NCBI GenBank assembly: GCA_023406225.1
Contig: JAEXWS010000240.1
Coordinates: 1-48,569, forward strand
DNA: 48,569 nt
Origin: Bacillota bacterium
Lineage (GTDB): Bacteria; Bacillota; Clostridia; Oscillospirales; Oscillospiraceae
Direction: 5' to 3'
This document shows positions 1-7,714 of the stretch, in pieces. Under the pieces are notes generated by a model. It worked only from the letters and a program-made list of their open reading frames with translations. It was not told the DNA's origin and searched no databases. Each line of letters starts with the position of its first letter. Positions within the stretch are counted from its first letter, which is position 1. Position numbers and translations under genes: made by a program.

Positions 1-2
1 AT

Positions 3-923
3 ATATGTGTCCCGATTCTGGAGAAGACTTCCAACCTGAAATGTAGAATAGATTTTAAAGTTGGCTATTCTCCTGAGCGAATCAATCCGGGAGATAAGGT
101 ACATCGGTTAACTAACATTACAAAAATTGTTTCCGGAATAGATGCAGATACCCTGGCCTGCGTCAAGACCGTATATGGCTCCATTATTAAGGCAGGTGTT
201 CATTGTGCACCCTCTATCAAGGTTGCGGAGGCAGCAAAGGTCGTAGAAAACAGTCAGCGGGATATCAATATTGCATTTATGAATGAACTGGCTATGGTGT
301 TTGATCGAATGGGAATCGACACCTGTGATGTGCTAGCAGCCATGAATACTAAATGGAACGCGCTCCGATTTACACCGGGGTTGGTAGGCGGACACTGTAT
401 CGGTGTTGACCCATATTATTTTGTATATCAGGCTGAAAAGCTGGGATATCACTCCCAGATTATTCTAGCAGGCCGAAAAGTGAATGACGGTATGGGCTAC
501 TTTATTGCGCAGGCTGTCATCAAAGAATTGATTCAAACAGGGATTGTAGTGAAAAGCGCAAAGGTCCTAATCCTTGGCGTCACCTTCAAGGAAAACTGCC
601 CTGATTCGAGAAATTCTAAGGTAGCAGATATCATCGACACACTGAAAGAGTATGGCATTGCGCCGAAGGTTGCCGATCCGCTGGCAGATGCTGACATCAC
701 AAAACAGGTCTATGGTATTGAACTTCAACGGATAGAGGATCAATTTGATGCAGATTGCGTAATCGTTGCGGTAGCACACAATGAATATAAACAAATGCCT
801 GTGGAGCAAATTGAGAATTTGTTTAAACCGGGTGATAATCATACAAAGGTGCTTGTGGATGTAAAGAGTGTTTTGAACAAGGAGTATTTCGCCGAGCGTG
901 GTTATCGTTTTTGGAGACTGTAA
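3..923 (+). CDS. UDP-N-acetylhexosamine / UDP-glucose-type nucleotide-sugar dehydrogenase (5' end outside window)
   Basis: The reading frame is open from base 3, so the start codon lies upstream; the first in-frame ATG (279) is internal. The visible part carries VGYSPERINPGDK, the GGHCIGVDPYYF motif with the catalytic cysteine, and the C-terminal Rossmann segment starting LILGVTFKENCPDSRNSK. These are hallmarks of the WbpA/TviB/WecC branch of the UDP-glucose/GDP-mannose dehydrogenase family, NAD-dependent enzymes that oxidise C6 of a nucleotide sugar to a uronic acid for surface polysaccharide. The exact sugar (UDP-GlcNAc, UDP-GalNAc or UDP-ManNAc) cannot be read from sequence. The export ABC genes 50 bp downstream on the same strand fit a capsule or teichoic-type cluster. 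Base composition is clearly AT-richer than the DNA after 4.8 kb, which suggests acquired or rapidly exchanged surface-polymer DNA. Confidence 0.9.
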   Translation: MCVPILEKTSNLKCRIDFKVGYSPERINPGDKVHRLTNITKIVSGIDADTLACVKTVYGSIIKAGVHCAPSIKVAEAAKVVENSQRDINIAFMNELAMVFDRMGIDTCDVLAAMNTKWNALRFTPGLVGGHCIGVDPYYFVYQAEKLGYHSQIILAGRKVNDGMGYFIAQAVIKELIQTGIVVKSAKVLILGVTFKENCPDSRNSKVADIIDTLKEYGIAPKVADPLADADITKQVYGIELQRIEDQFDADCVIVAVAHNEYKQMPVEQIENLFKPGDNHTKVLVDVKSVLNKEYFAERGYRFWRL

Positions 924-975
924 CCTCTTGGCGCTCATGGGAATTCTGTATTTCAGAGATTAAGTTGGAGTGCAT

Positions 976-1743
976 ATGTTTCAGAAATTAAAACAGCACG
1001 AGTTCCTCTTTGAGGAACTCGTGAAGCGAGATTTCAAGAAAAAATACAAGCGAACAGTGCTGGGTATGATCTGGAGCATCCTTTCTCCTCTACTGATGTT
1101 ACTGGTGATGCGGCTGGTGTTCACTCAGTTTTTTGGGCGAAACATGGAGCATTACACCACATACCTGTTCTGCGGGAATCTAGTGTTCAGCTATTTCGGA
1201 GAATCCACGCGGGAAGGCATGACCTCTCTCATGGGCAATGCCGGCATCTTTACCAAGGTGAATATACCAAAATATCTGTTTCTGTTTTCCAAAAACATAC
1301 AGACTCTCATCAATTTCGGATTGACATTATGTGTCTTTTTCCTATTCTGCGTGCTAGACGACATCACTTTCACATGGAAGCTGGTGTTGCTGCTGTATCC
1401 CATCGGTTGTCTGGTGCTGTTCAACGTGGGTGTGGGCCTGATTTTGTCGGCACTATTCGTGTTCTTTCGGGACATTCAGTACCTGTGGTCGGTGTTCACC
1501 CAGTTACTAATGTATATGTCCGCTATTTTCTACACTATTGAGCATTATAGCTACACCGTTCAGTGTCTATTTCTGCTGAATCCGATATATCTGTTCATCC
1601 GGTATTTCCGAAAGATCGTCATTGATGCCACCATCCCCACCATCTGGTTTCATCTGTTGATGGGCGTAGATGTGCTGATTGTGCTGGGCATCGGCTGCTG
1701 GATGTACAAGAAGTACAACCACCGGTTCCTATATTATGTGTAA
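976..1743 (+). CDS. Polysaccharide/teichoic-acid export ABC transporter permease (ABC-2, Wzm/TagG type)
   Basis: A 255-residue integral membrane protein. The N-terminus is a cytosolic amphipathic stretch ending KRDFKKKYKRTVLGMIWSILSPL, typical of ABC-2 polysaccharide exporter permeases, followed by about six hydrophobic segments (near residues 30-50, 60-80, 110-130, 140-165, 175-195 and 225-245). It would pair with the ATPase encoded 12 bp downstream to flip an undecaprenyl-linked glycan across the membrane. A GTG at 970 could also start the frame, but GGAG at 967-970 is spaced correctly for the ATG at 976, so that start is preferred. The substrate is unknown; the upstream uronic-acid-forming dehydrogenase is a hint. 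Confidence 0.9.
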   Translation: MFQKLKQHEFLFEELVKRDFKKKYKRTVLGMIWSILSPLLMLLVMRLVFTQFFGRNMEHYTTYLFCGNLVFSYFGESTREGMTSLMGNAGIFTKVNIPKYLFLFSKNIQTLINFGLTLCVFFLFCVLDDITFTWKLVLLLYPIGCLVLFNVGVGLILSALFVFFRDIQYLWSVFTQLLMYMSAIFYTIEHYSYTVQCLFLLNPIYLFIRYFRKIVIDATIPTIWFHLLMGVDVLIVLGIGCWMYKKYNHRFLYYV

Positions 1744-1755
1744 CGGAGGGACGAC

Positions 1756-2499
1756 ATGCGTGTTTTAGAGCTGGAAGACGTGTCCATTCGCTACATTACC
1801 GGAGACTTCAAGGAAATTGGCCTGAAGGAATACATGATGCGGCGGTTCAAACATAACTACCACGTGACGGAGTTCTGGGCAGACCAAGATGTGACATTTT
1901 CTCTAGAAAACGGTGATATGCTGGGTATCATCGGAACCAACGGTGCGGGAAAGTCCACCCTGTTGAAAGCCATATCCGGTATCATGGAACCGACTCGCGG
2001 ACGGGTACGGCGAAGTGGCACCATCGCCGCTCTCTTGGAGTTGGCCTCCGGTTTCGACGGTGACTTGACAGTGCGGGAGAATACTTATCTCCGGGGTGCC
2101 ATGCTGGGATACACCCGAAATTTCATGAACGAAATGTACGGCGAGATCATTAGATTTGCGGAGTTGGAGGATTTCCAGGACCGCCCCTTCAAGCAGCTAT
2201 CCTCCGGTATGAAATCCCGGCTGGCTTTCTCCATTGCGTCGCTGGTGCAGCCAGACATTCTGATTCTGGACGAGGTTCTATCAGTAGGCGATGGTGCCTT
2301 CAGAAAAAAAAGTGAGGAAAAGATGCGGGAGATCATTGATGGCGGCGCCACCACCATCCTAGTATCCCACTCCATGCAGCAGGTGCGAGATCTGTGCAGC
2401 AAAGTACTGTGGCTTCACAAAGGGCGGCAAATCGAGTTCGGTGACGACGTGCGAGGCATATGTGACCGCTATGAGGCGTTTTTGAGCAAGAAGAACTAG
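1756..2499 (+). CDS. Polysaccharide/teichoic-acid export ABC transporter ATP-binding protein (Wzt/TagH type)
   Basis: 247 residues with a complete ABC ATPase core: Walker A GTNGAGKST (about residues 56-64), signature LSSGMKSRLAF, Walker B DILILDEVLSVGD, and the switch histidine in TILVSHSMQQV. The 30-residue N-terminal part containing LKEYMMRRF is typical of the polysaccharide exporter subfamily (KpsT/TagH/Wzt). It lacks the C-terminal carbohydrate-binding domain of longer Wzt proteins, so export is probably not coupled to recognition of a chain-terminating cap. The start is the ATG after GGAGGGACGAC. It is translationally close to the permease (12-bp gap) and clearly forms a heteromeric exporter with it. 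Confidence 0.92.
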   Translation: MRVLELEDVSIRYITGDFKEIGLKEYMMRRFKHNYHVTEFWADQDVTFSLENGDMLGIIGTNGAGKSTLLKAISGIMEPTRGRVRRSGTIAALLELASGFDGDLTVRENTYLRGAMLGYTRNFMNEMYGEIIRFAELEDFQDRPFKQLSSGMKSRLAFSIASLVQPDILILDEVLSVGDGAFRKKSEEKMREIIDGGATTILVSHSMQQVRDLCSKVLWLHKGRQIEFGDDVRGICDRYEAFLSKKN

Positions 2500-2552
2500 C
2501 ACAAAAACTCTCAGAAGGTATTGCTTTGCTATTATCTGTAATCAGATATAAT

Positions 2553-2591
2553 TACCGCAAGCACTCCGTTGTAAACAGGGTGCTTGCGGTA
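2553..2591 (+). terminator. Hairpin after the export ABC operon
   Basis: TACCGCAAGCAC pairs perfectly with GTGCTTGCGGTA across a 15-base loop, 53 bp past the ATPase stop. No T-run follows, so it may be a weak terminator or an RNA-stabilising hairpin. Confidence 0.4.
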
Positions 2592-2770
2592 TAGTAGATC
2601 CGGATAATAGGCCGAGGGGAAGCACGCAAATCAACCCCTCATTGCTTACATTGTTTCGTCTTGACACTCATTTTTGAGAATCACACAGCGCTCAAATGCT
2701 GGAAAAAGTACATGCAACCGCGAGAAGACTCTGCAGATGCCTTACAAGTATCTGCCTAAAGTCACTGCCA

Positions 2771-2805
2771 AACCGTCACGCCTATCAGGGCGTGACGGTT
2801 TTGTT
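2771..2805 (+). terminator. Rho-independent terminator candidate
   Basis: AACCGTCACGCC pairs with GGCGTGACGGTT around a 6-base loop and is followed by TTGTTAT. A-residues upstream of the stem would also let it work weakly on the other strand. Confidence 0.55.
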
Positions 2806-2838
2806 ATCCGACACACTGCACGGTAAACGTCAAGCAGA

Positions 2839-2867
2839 CAAGGCGGCCAGTTTTTCTGGCCGCCTTG
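2839..2867 (-). terminator. Terminator hairpin of the minus-strand regulator
   Basis: CAAGGCGGCCAG and CTGGCCGCCTTG form a perfect 12-bp stem with a five-T (five-A on the minus strand) loop, a few bases past the stop codon of the regulator gene that ends at 2874. Confidence 0.5.
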
Positions 2868-2873
2868 AAAACA

Positions 2874-3503
2874 CTAAAGGGTCGAATCCTCCTGCGCCAA
2901 GAAATCGTGGATGACATCCAGGATATGCACGGGCGAGATCTGGAGTTCCGTACACCGTTTTGTCAGTCTGGCAACAGCAGTCCTGTCGCGCGAAAACGGC
3001 GCGGCCACAGCAACGGTCACCCAGCCGTGCACGGAGCGTTTCTTGCCCAATATGCCGTATACGTGCGTCCCACAAAAGGGATCCCACATCTCATAAAGGC
3101 AGTAGTGGTAGGTATCGTCTGGTTTTTCAGGCGCATTCCATAGAGGGTCAATGCCATTCAATTCATCAGATACGCGGAAAGCGGTCCGCAAAAGCGAGAG
3201 TGCCTCTCTCGCGAGCGCCTGCGCCTGTGGATGGAACCCTTGCATCTCCAGACGGATCGGCTCCAGGCAGGACATGCCAGCGCCGCCGGCATATTCAGTT
3301 CCGGATACCAGTTCCGCGACGGATATGCCCAATTTCTCCGCCAGCTCTTCCAGAGAGTCCGCGCGTGGATGGGATGTTCCTTTCAAGTATCCTTGTAACG
3401 TGGACCTCGGGATTCCCAGCTCCAACGAGAATTCCATAAGCGTCCCTCCCCGCTTCTCCATCTCATTTTTCAATGTGGCCGCAATATTTTTCTCTATCTG
3501 CAT
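2874..3503 (-). CDS. XRE-family helix-turn-helix transcriptional regulator
   Basis: A 209-residue protein whose N-terminal 60-70 residues form a Cro/CI-type HTH (FSLELGIPRSTLQGYLKG, then SLEELAEKLGISVAELV). The C-terminal 130 residues have no domain I recognise and may be a ligand or oligomerisation module. The start was set at the ATG at 3503 because GAGGAGGTGG lies just upstream (reading minus strand); the longer frame to 3620 has no such signal and would run into the relaxase remnant. It lies divergent to the truncated relaxase, as expected for an element-borne repressor. Its target is unknown. Confidence 0.75.
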   Translation of the reverse strand: MQIEKNIAATLKNEMEKRGGTLMEFSLELGIPRSTLQGYLKGTSHPRADSLEELAEKLGISVAELVSGTEYAGGAGMSCLEPIRLEMQGFHPQAQALAREALSLLRTAFRVSDELNGIDPLWNAPEKPDDTYHYCLYEMWDPFCGTHVYGILGKKRSVHGWVTVAVAAPFSRDRTAVARLTKRCTELQISPVHILDVIHDFLAQEDSTL

Positions 3504-3553
3504 CAAAGCCACCTCCTCATGCAAAAGCATAAGGAGACAAATATTGGTAGTAA

Positions 3554-4384
3554 ATACCAGCATTTCGAAAAGATGAACAGCTTTTCGGCAGGACGTTGGA
3601 GGGAAAAGGAACGCGCCCACTGGACCGACAGCTGGTCACAGGCGTCAACTGCCAGCCCCAGACCGTCTACAGCGACTTCCTGACCACGAAACATCTCTGC
3701 CGCAAGACTGGCGGCGCGCTGTTCTTCCACATGGTCCAAAGCTTCCCCAAGGGCGGGGATGTCGATCCCGTCACCGCCCACGCCGCCGCTCTGGAGCTGG
3801 CCGGCTTCTTCAAAGGCCACGAAGTTCTGGTCTGCACTCACATCGACCGGGCGCACATCCACTCCCACTTCATCATCAACTCGGTGAACCTTGACACCGG
3901 CCGCAAGCTGCACATCGCCAAGGAACAGCTGGAGGAGCTGCGGCAGCGCAACGACCAGGTCTGCCTGAAATTTGGTTTGCCGGTGTTCCGGCAGCAACCC
4001 TGCCGGCGGAAAGCCAAATCCATGTCCACCGCTGCGTACCACATGGCCGACCGGGAACGCAGCAACAAGGTGCGGCTCATGTATGTGATCCAGTCGTGTA
4101 TGCGACGCGCCGCTGACCGTGATACGTTCATCGCCCTGATGGAAAGCCAGGGCTACCAGGTGCGCTGGGAGCAAAACCGCCGCAGCATCACCTACGCCAA
4201 CCCCAGCGGCTGGAGGCGCCGCCGCATGGAGGCGGAGGAGGCATCCGAAAATTTCGGTGCCGTCCTGGGCGCCGCCATTGGGGCCGCGTCCCTCGCCGCC
4301 GAAAAGCGCCGGACGGAACAGCCGAAGCCAAAATCTCCCGGTCTGCCTCCCGCCCAGGACATGCTATGGCGGCAGACCCTGTGA
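3554..4384 (+). pseudogene. Relaxase/mobilization nuclease (MobA/VirD2-type), N-terminally truncated
   Basis: From LVTGVNCQPQTVYSDF onward the frame matches MOB-type relaxases, including the metal-binding three-histidine motif HIDRAHIHSHFIINSVN. The first ~35 residues of an intact relaxase, which hold the nicking tyrosine and the YxxNPEKT-like segment, are missing. Two in-frame stops (3548-3553) lie just upstream and the codons between 3554 and about 3630 do not resemble the family. The only available start is a TTG at 3596 with a poorly placed GGAG. Without the tyrosine the product could not nick oriT, so I treat it as a remnant. The C-terminal part is basic (GWRRRRMEAEE) and ends naturally. 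The adjacent divergent XRE gene marks the rearrangement point. Confidence 0.75.
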
Positions 4385-4434
4385 ATATTCCCCGCCCAAG
4401 GTGAGGAAAATATATCCAAAGGAGATGAAGCCGA

Positions 4435-4695
4435 TTGCACATGGATATCAAAGAGAACCGTAAGCTCGTTGAATTTTGGCTGACCAACGAAGAAAAAAAC
4501 GACGCGGCGTTTCGGGAATCCCTGAAGCCCCTCTATAAAATGTACCACGACCAAAAGTACCTGGTGGCGGTGTTCCTCTCCGGGGAGAGGAACCTATACG
4601 ACGGCACCCGCGACCTGCTGCTCTACAACCGCCGCCGCACGGCGGAGAAAGAGGCGCTGGCGGGCCGGAAGGCGGGTATGACCATGCGGATGTGA
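4435..4695 (+). CDS. Small conserved element protein of unknown function
   Basis: An 84-86-residue charged protein beginning with a DIKENRKLVEFWLTNEE segment and ending RKAGMTMRM. The TTG at 4435 is 10 bases after GGAG (4421-4424), while an in-frame ATG at 4441 is 16 bases away, so the TTG is preferred but not certain. Proteins of this look follow relaxase genes in mobilizable elements of Clostridia, where they are annotated as hypothetical; that association is from memory and the function is not known. It sits 50 bp after the relaxase remnant and is followed by a perfect hairpin. Confidence 0.6.
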   Translation: MHMDIKENRKLVEFWLTNEEKNDAAFRESLKPLYKMYHDQKYLVAVFLSGERNLYDGTRDLLLYNRRRTAEKEALAGRKAGMTMRM

Positions 4696-4699
4696 CCGG

Positions 4700-4732
4700 C
4701 GCGGGGAGCGGTATCGACAGCCGCTCCCCGCG
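4700..4732 (+). terminator. Terminator-like hairpin after the small element protein
   Basis: CGCGGGGAGCGG pairs perfectly with CCGCTCCCCGCG over a 9-base loop, directly after the stop at 4693-4695. A T-rich stretch (TTTCAGATTTTCC) follows. Confidence 0.6.
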
Positions 4733-4748
4733 GTTTCAGATTTTCCAC

Positions 4749-4777
4749 TTGCTATTTCCGCGCGGCGGATATACAAT
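4749..4777 (+). promoter_or_regulatory. Sigma-A promoter for the RhuM-recombinase pair
   Basis: TTGCTA (-35), a 17-base spacer and TACAAT (-10) lie 59 bp upstream of the RhuM-like start. The following leader is AT-rich. This would transcribe the RhuM-like gene and the overlapping recombinase. Confidence 0.6.
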
Positions 4778-4835
4778 AATATCTGCAAATATGTTTGATT
4801 AAATTATAATTAATTGACAGGCAGGAGGGTGAGAA

Positions 4836-5546
4836 GTGAGCAATGACCTGAACAGGCAGGGCGAGATCCTGCTCTACCAGAACGGCGGGGAAAAGGAGTT
4901 CGTCAGCGTGGTGTTCCAGGACGAGACGTTCTGGCTGACCCAGAGCGGGATGGCGGAGCTGTTTGACTGCACGCCGGAGAATATCATCCAGCATCTGAAA
5001 AACATCTATGCCGACGGGGAACTGGCCCCGGATGCAACCGCTAAGAAATTCTTAGTCGTTCGCAGGGAGGGCTGCCGGACCGTGCGCCGCCGGCTGGACC
5101 ACTATGACCTCGATGCCATCATCGCCGTGGGCTACCGGGTGAACAGCAAAAAAGCCACCCGCTTCCGCCAATGGGCGACAAAGACGCTGAAAGAGTACAT
5201 CACCAAAGGCTTCGTCCTCAACGACGAGCTGCTGGAGCGCATTCGGGAAATCCGGGCCAGCGAGCGGCGGGCCTACCAGAAGATCGCCGATGTGTTTGAA
5301 CAGTGCAGCTACGACTATGACAAAAACAGCGACACCACCCGGGCCTTATACGCCTTCGTCCAGAACAAACTGCATTTCGCCGTCACCGGCAAGACGGCGG
5401 CGGAGCTGACCGCGGAGCGGGCCACGCTGAATAGCCCCACCATGGGCCTCACCACCTGGAAGGCCGCCCCAGACGGCAGGATCCAGGATGCAGACTACAT
5501 CTCCGACTTTGACCGCCAAACCTCCAAGTATCTCAAGGGTGAGTGA
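4836..5546 (+). CDS. RhuM-family protein (KilA-like), apparently with an internal in-frame deletion
   Basis: 236 residues. The N-terminal ~160 residues match the RhuM/virulence-protein family: FWLTQSGMAELFDCTPENI (HTH-like), LDHYDLDAIIAVGYRV, then ATRFRQWATKTLKEYI. Members are usually around 330 residues. Here the text passes from DGRIQDAD straight to a terminal SDFDRQTSKYLKGE, as if roughly 90-100 residues between the middle helical region and the usual C-terminal SDFD-containing tail were removed without breaking the frame. The start is the GTG at 4836, preceded by GGAGG at the right distance. Its stop overlaps the recombinase start region. RhuM-like genes are common cargo of mobile elements and type I restriction loci; the molecular role is unproven. 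Confidence 0.75.
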   Translation: MSNDLNRQGEILLYQNGGEKEFVSVVFQDETFWLTQSGMAELFDCTPENIIQHLKNIYADGELAPDATAKKFLVVRREGCRTVRRRLDHYDLDAIIAVGYRVNSKKATRFRQWATKTLKEYITKGFVLNDELLERIREIRASERRAYQKIADVFEQCSYDYDKNSDTTRALYAFVQNKLHFAVTGKTAAELTAERATLNSPTMGLTTWKAAPDGRIQDADYISDFDRQTSKYLKGE

Positions 5547-5548
5547 CC

Positions 5549-7714
5549 ATGATCGAACGATTTGACATTGCGGGCTACTGCCGCATTTCCGTGGACGAGG
5601 AGCTGGACCGGGACAACACCTCCATTGAAAATCAGAAGGCCATCCTCTCGGACTTCGTGAAGCAGAAATTCCCGGACTCCACGCTGACCTTTTACGAGGA
5701 CCGGGACCGCTCGGGGTACACCTTTGAGCAGCGGGAGAACTACCAGGCCATGCGCAAGGGACTGATGAGCCGCCGGTACGACATCCTCCTCGTCAAGGAT
5801 TTCTCCCGGTTCTCCCGCCGGAACTCCCGGGGACTGGTGGAGCTGGAGGACCTGCGGGACGCGGGGGTGCGCATCATCTCCATCGGAGACGGCATCGACT
5901 TTCCCAACGACGACGACTGGCTGAAGATCCAGTTCCAGTTCCTCATCAACGAGATGCCCGTGACGGACACCAGCAAAAAGGTGCGGTCCGTCATCAAGCG
6001 GCGGCAGGCGGACGCCAAGTGGATCTGCGCCGCCCCCTACGGCTACATCGTGAACAAGCAGCAGCAGTTTGAGATCGTCCCCACCGAGGCGGACATCGTG
6101 CGGAAGATCTTCGCCCTGTACAACGACGGCTGGGGCTACAAAAAAATCGCCAATCACCTCACGGACGAGGGCATCCCCACCCCCCGGATGACGGAGCGGG
6201 CCCGCAAGGAGGCCGAGGGCGCGGAATACCGCCGGAGCGTCAAGCCCGCGTGGGCCATCGTGACGGTCCAGGGCATCCTGGACAACGACTTCTACATCGG
6301 CACCCTGCGCCAGGGCAAGTACGCCCGGAAGAAGATCAACGGCGCCGAGCTCCGCCGGGACACGGCGGACCACCTGGTTTTTGAAAACCACCATCAACCC
6401 ATCATCGACTACCGCACCTTCGCAACCACGAGAGCCCTGCGGGAAAAACGCGCCGCCGCCAGCTACCGGGGCGTGAAGATCAACGACAACGTCTATTCCG
6501 GCTTCCTCTTCTGCGGCGACTGCGGCAGCCCCATGTTCGCCATGAGCCGCCAGGACCTGAAGGACGCCTATCGCTGCGGCGAGTACCACAAGCGGGGCCG
6601 GAAAGCCTGCACCAGCCACCACATCCGGGTGGAAAAGCTGGACGAAGTGGTACGATCCTATATCCGCAAGGTGCGGGAAAACTCCGCCGCCATGCTGGAG
6701 CGGCTGAACGCGGACCTGGAAAGGGAGTCCGAGGACGTGGGCGAGACGGAGCAGGCGGCGGAGCACCTGGCGGAGGTGCTGGCCGAACTGCAGGAGGAGC
6801 TGAAGGCCACCAAGCGCCAGCGTATCCGGGACATCATGAAGCACCCGGAAAACGAAGCCATGCTGGAAGAGACTTACGACGAGCTGGAAGGCGATCTCCT
6901 CCGCCGCATGGAGGGCCTGCAAAACCAGATCGTCCTGACGGAGGACAAGCGCAACACCATCATCCAGGTGAACCGGGCGGCCAAGACCGCCATGGACGTG
7001 TTCGCGGACATCCTGGAAAAACCAAAGCTGGAGCGCAGCGACCTGGAGCTTATCATCGACCGGATGAACATCTACGAGGACCACATCGAGATCAAGCTCC
7101 AGGCGGACGTGGATTCCATCATCCGGTGCGGCACGCTGCCGGAAGTGGAGGGACCTGCCGCAAATTTTAAGGCGGACATCGCAGATATCCCACAGGAGCG
7201 CATCGTCCAATCGAGCGCCAATCGAAAGGACAAGGTCTATGATGTCCATGTTATCAGCGAGGGTGACCCCTTGGAGATTTACACCAGCCGGGAGGGCGAG
7301 GTCATTTTCAAAAAATACTCCCTGCTGGGCGGCGTGGAGGATTTCGCCGCCGAGCTGTGCGAGACCATGAGCCGGTCCACAGGCTGCATCTGCGCCGTCA
7401 CGGACCGGGACACCGTCGTTGCCGTGGCGGGCGGCGGCAAGCGGGAGCTGCTGGGCAAGCGCATCACCCCGGAGCTGGAGCGGGCCATGGAGAGCCGGAA
7501 GATCTACCAGTACGCCGGCGACGGCCGCACCATCGCGGTCTCCGAGAGCAGCGACAAGCTCACCGCCGCCCTGGCGGCCCCCATTTTGGCCGAGGGGGAC
7601 CTGCTGGGCCTGGTGCTGTTCGTCAGCAGCGACCCCGCCGTGCTCACCGGCGAGACGGAATACAAACTGGCTCAAACCATCGCGGCTTTCCTGGGCAGGC
7701 ACATGGAGAGCTGA
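5549..7714 (+). CDS. Large serine recombinase fused in frame to the C-terminal part of SpoVT
   Basis: 721 codons from the ATG at 5549 (a GTG at 5543 is possible but too close to the AAGGG signal). Residues ~5-150 are the resolvase catalytic domain (AGYCRISVDEE with the nucleophilic serine, then FSRFSRRNSRG). Residues ~160-270 are the recombinase domain and ~310-360 the zinc ribbon (FLFCGDCGSPMF ... CGEYHKRGRKAC). Then come a coiled coil and a DUF4368-like end (IIDRMNIYEDHIEIKLQ). From codon 571 (7259) on, the protein is SpoVT: GDPLEIYTSREGEVIFKKY, then a GAF domain with TDRDTVVAVAGG and a terminal LAQTIAAFLGRHMES. The recombinase thus sits at the right end of an element inserted in spoVT. Whether the long fusion product or only the excised state matters is unknown. 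Confidence 0.88.
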   Translation: MIERFDIAGYCRISVDEELDRDNTSIENQKAILSDFVKQKFPDSTLTFYEDRDRSGYTFEQRENYQAMRKGLMSRRYDILLVKDFSRFSRRNSRGLVELEDLRDAGVRIISIGDGIDFPNDDDWLKIQFQFLINEMPVTDTSKKVRSVIKRRQADAKWICAAPYGYIVNKQQQFEIVPTEADIVRKIFALYNDGWGYKKIANHLTDEGIPTPRMTERARKEAEGAEYRRSVKPAWAIVTVQGILDNDFYIGTLRQGKYARKKINGAELRRDTADHLVFENHHQPIIDYRTFATTRALREKRAAASYRGVKINDNVYSGFLFCGDCGSPMFAMSRQDLKDAYRCGEYHKRGRKACTSHHIRVEKLDEVVRSYIRKVRENSAAMLERLNADLERESEDVGETEQAAEHLAEVLAELQEELKATKRQRIRDIMKHPENEAMLEETYDELEGDLLRRMEGLQNQIVLTEDKRNTIIQVNRAAKTAMDVFADILEKPKLERSDLELIIDRMNIYEDHIEIKLQADVDSIIRCGTLPEVEGPAANFKADIADIPQERIVQSSANRKDKVYDVHVISEGDPLEIYTSREGEVIFKKYSLLGGVEDFAAELCETMSRSTGCICAVTDRDTVVAVAGGGKRELLGKRITPELERAMESRKIYQYAGDGRTIAVSESSDKLTAALAAPILAEGDLLGLVLFVSSDPAVLTGETEYKLAQTIAAFLGRHMES
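7259..7714 (+). other. spoVT: 3' part of spoVT (stage V sporulation protein T) downstream of the element junction
   Basis: These ~151 codons encode SpoVT from the middle of its AbrB-type DNA-binding domain (EGDPLEIYTSREGEV) through the whole GAF domain to a natural stop. SpoVT is normally about 178-180 residues, so only the first ~29 codons (start through the conserved RIR just before EGDPLEIYT) are missing. They are not found elsewhere in this window. There are no stops or frameshifts, and a good terminator follows, so the fragment looks maintained. In Bacillus SpoVT is a forespore transcription factor of the sigma-G regulon (known biology). The N-terminal half needed for DNA binding must be supplied by excision of the element or is lost. 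Confidence 0.85.

Larger units (their letters stand above)
2500..2873. other. Gene-free 374-bp spacer with three hairpins
   Basis: No open frame with a ribosome-binding site and plausible composition was found here. The stretch separates the polysaccharide export genes from the minus-strand regulator and holds three perfect 12-bp-stem hairpins (listed separately). It is also where GC content begins to rise, so a junction between two acquired segments could lie within it. Confidence 0.6.
3504..7258 (+). mobile_element. Degraded integrative mobilizable element (relaxase remnant, RhuM-like gene, serine recombinase) with its right end inside spoVT
   Basis: The segment holds an HUH relaxase lacking its N-terminus, a small element-type protein, a RhuM-like protein and a large serine recombinase, all on the plus strand, beside a divergent XRE regulator. 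This is the gene set of mobilizable elements in gut Clostridia. The right boundary is placed at about 7259, where the recombinase frame passes into SpoVT sequence. The left boundary is not visible: the 5' piece of spoVT (about 29 codons) is not found anywhere to the left in this window, so the element either extends beyond base 1 or has lost its left end. The relaxase truncation near 3554-3630 argues for internal decay. Confidence 0.65.

Noticed and set aside
2696..2914. Small 72-codon plus-strand frame in the spacer after the ABC operon
   Set aside because: It passes through two terminator hairpins, lacks a ribosome site and has no recognisable sequence.
1..5542. 5' half of spoVT within the window, left of the element
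   Set aside because: No frame on either strand reads like the AbrB-type N-terminus that should precede EGDPLEIYT, so the partner fragment is outside the window or absent.
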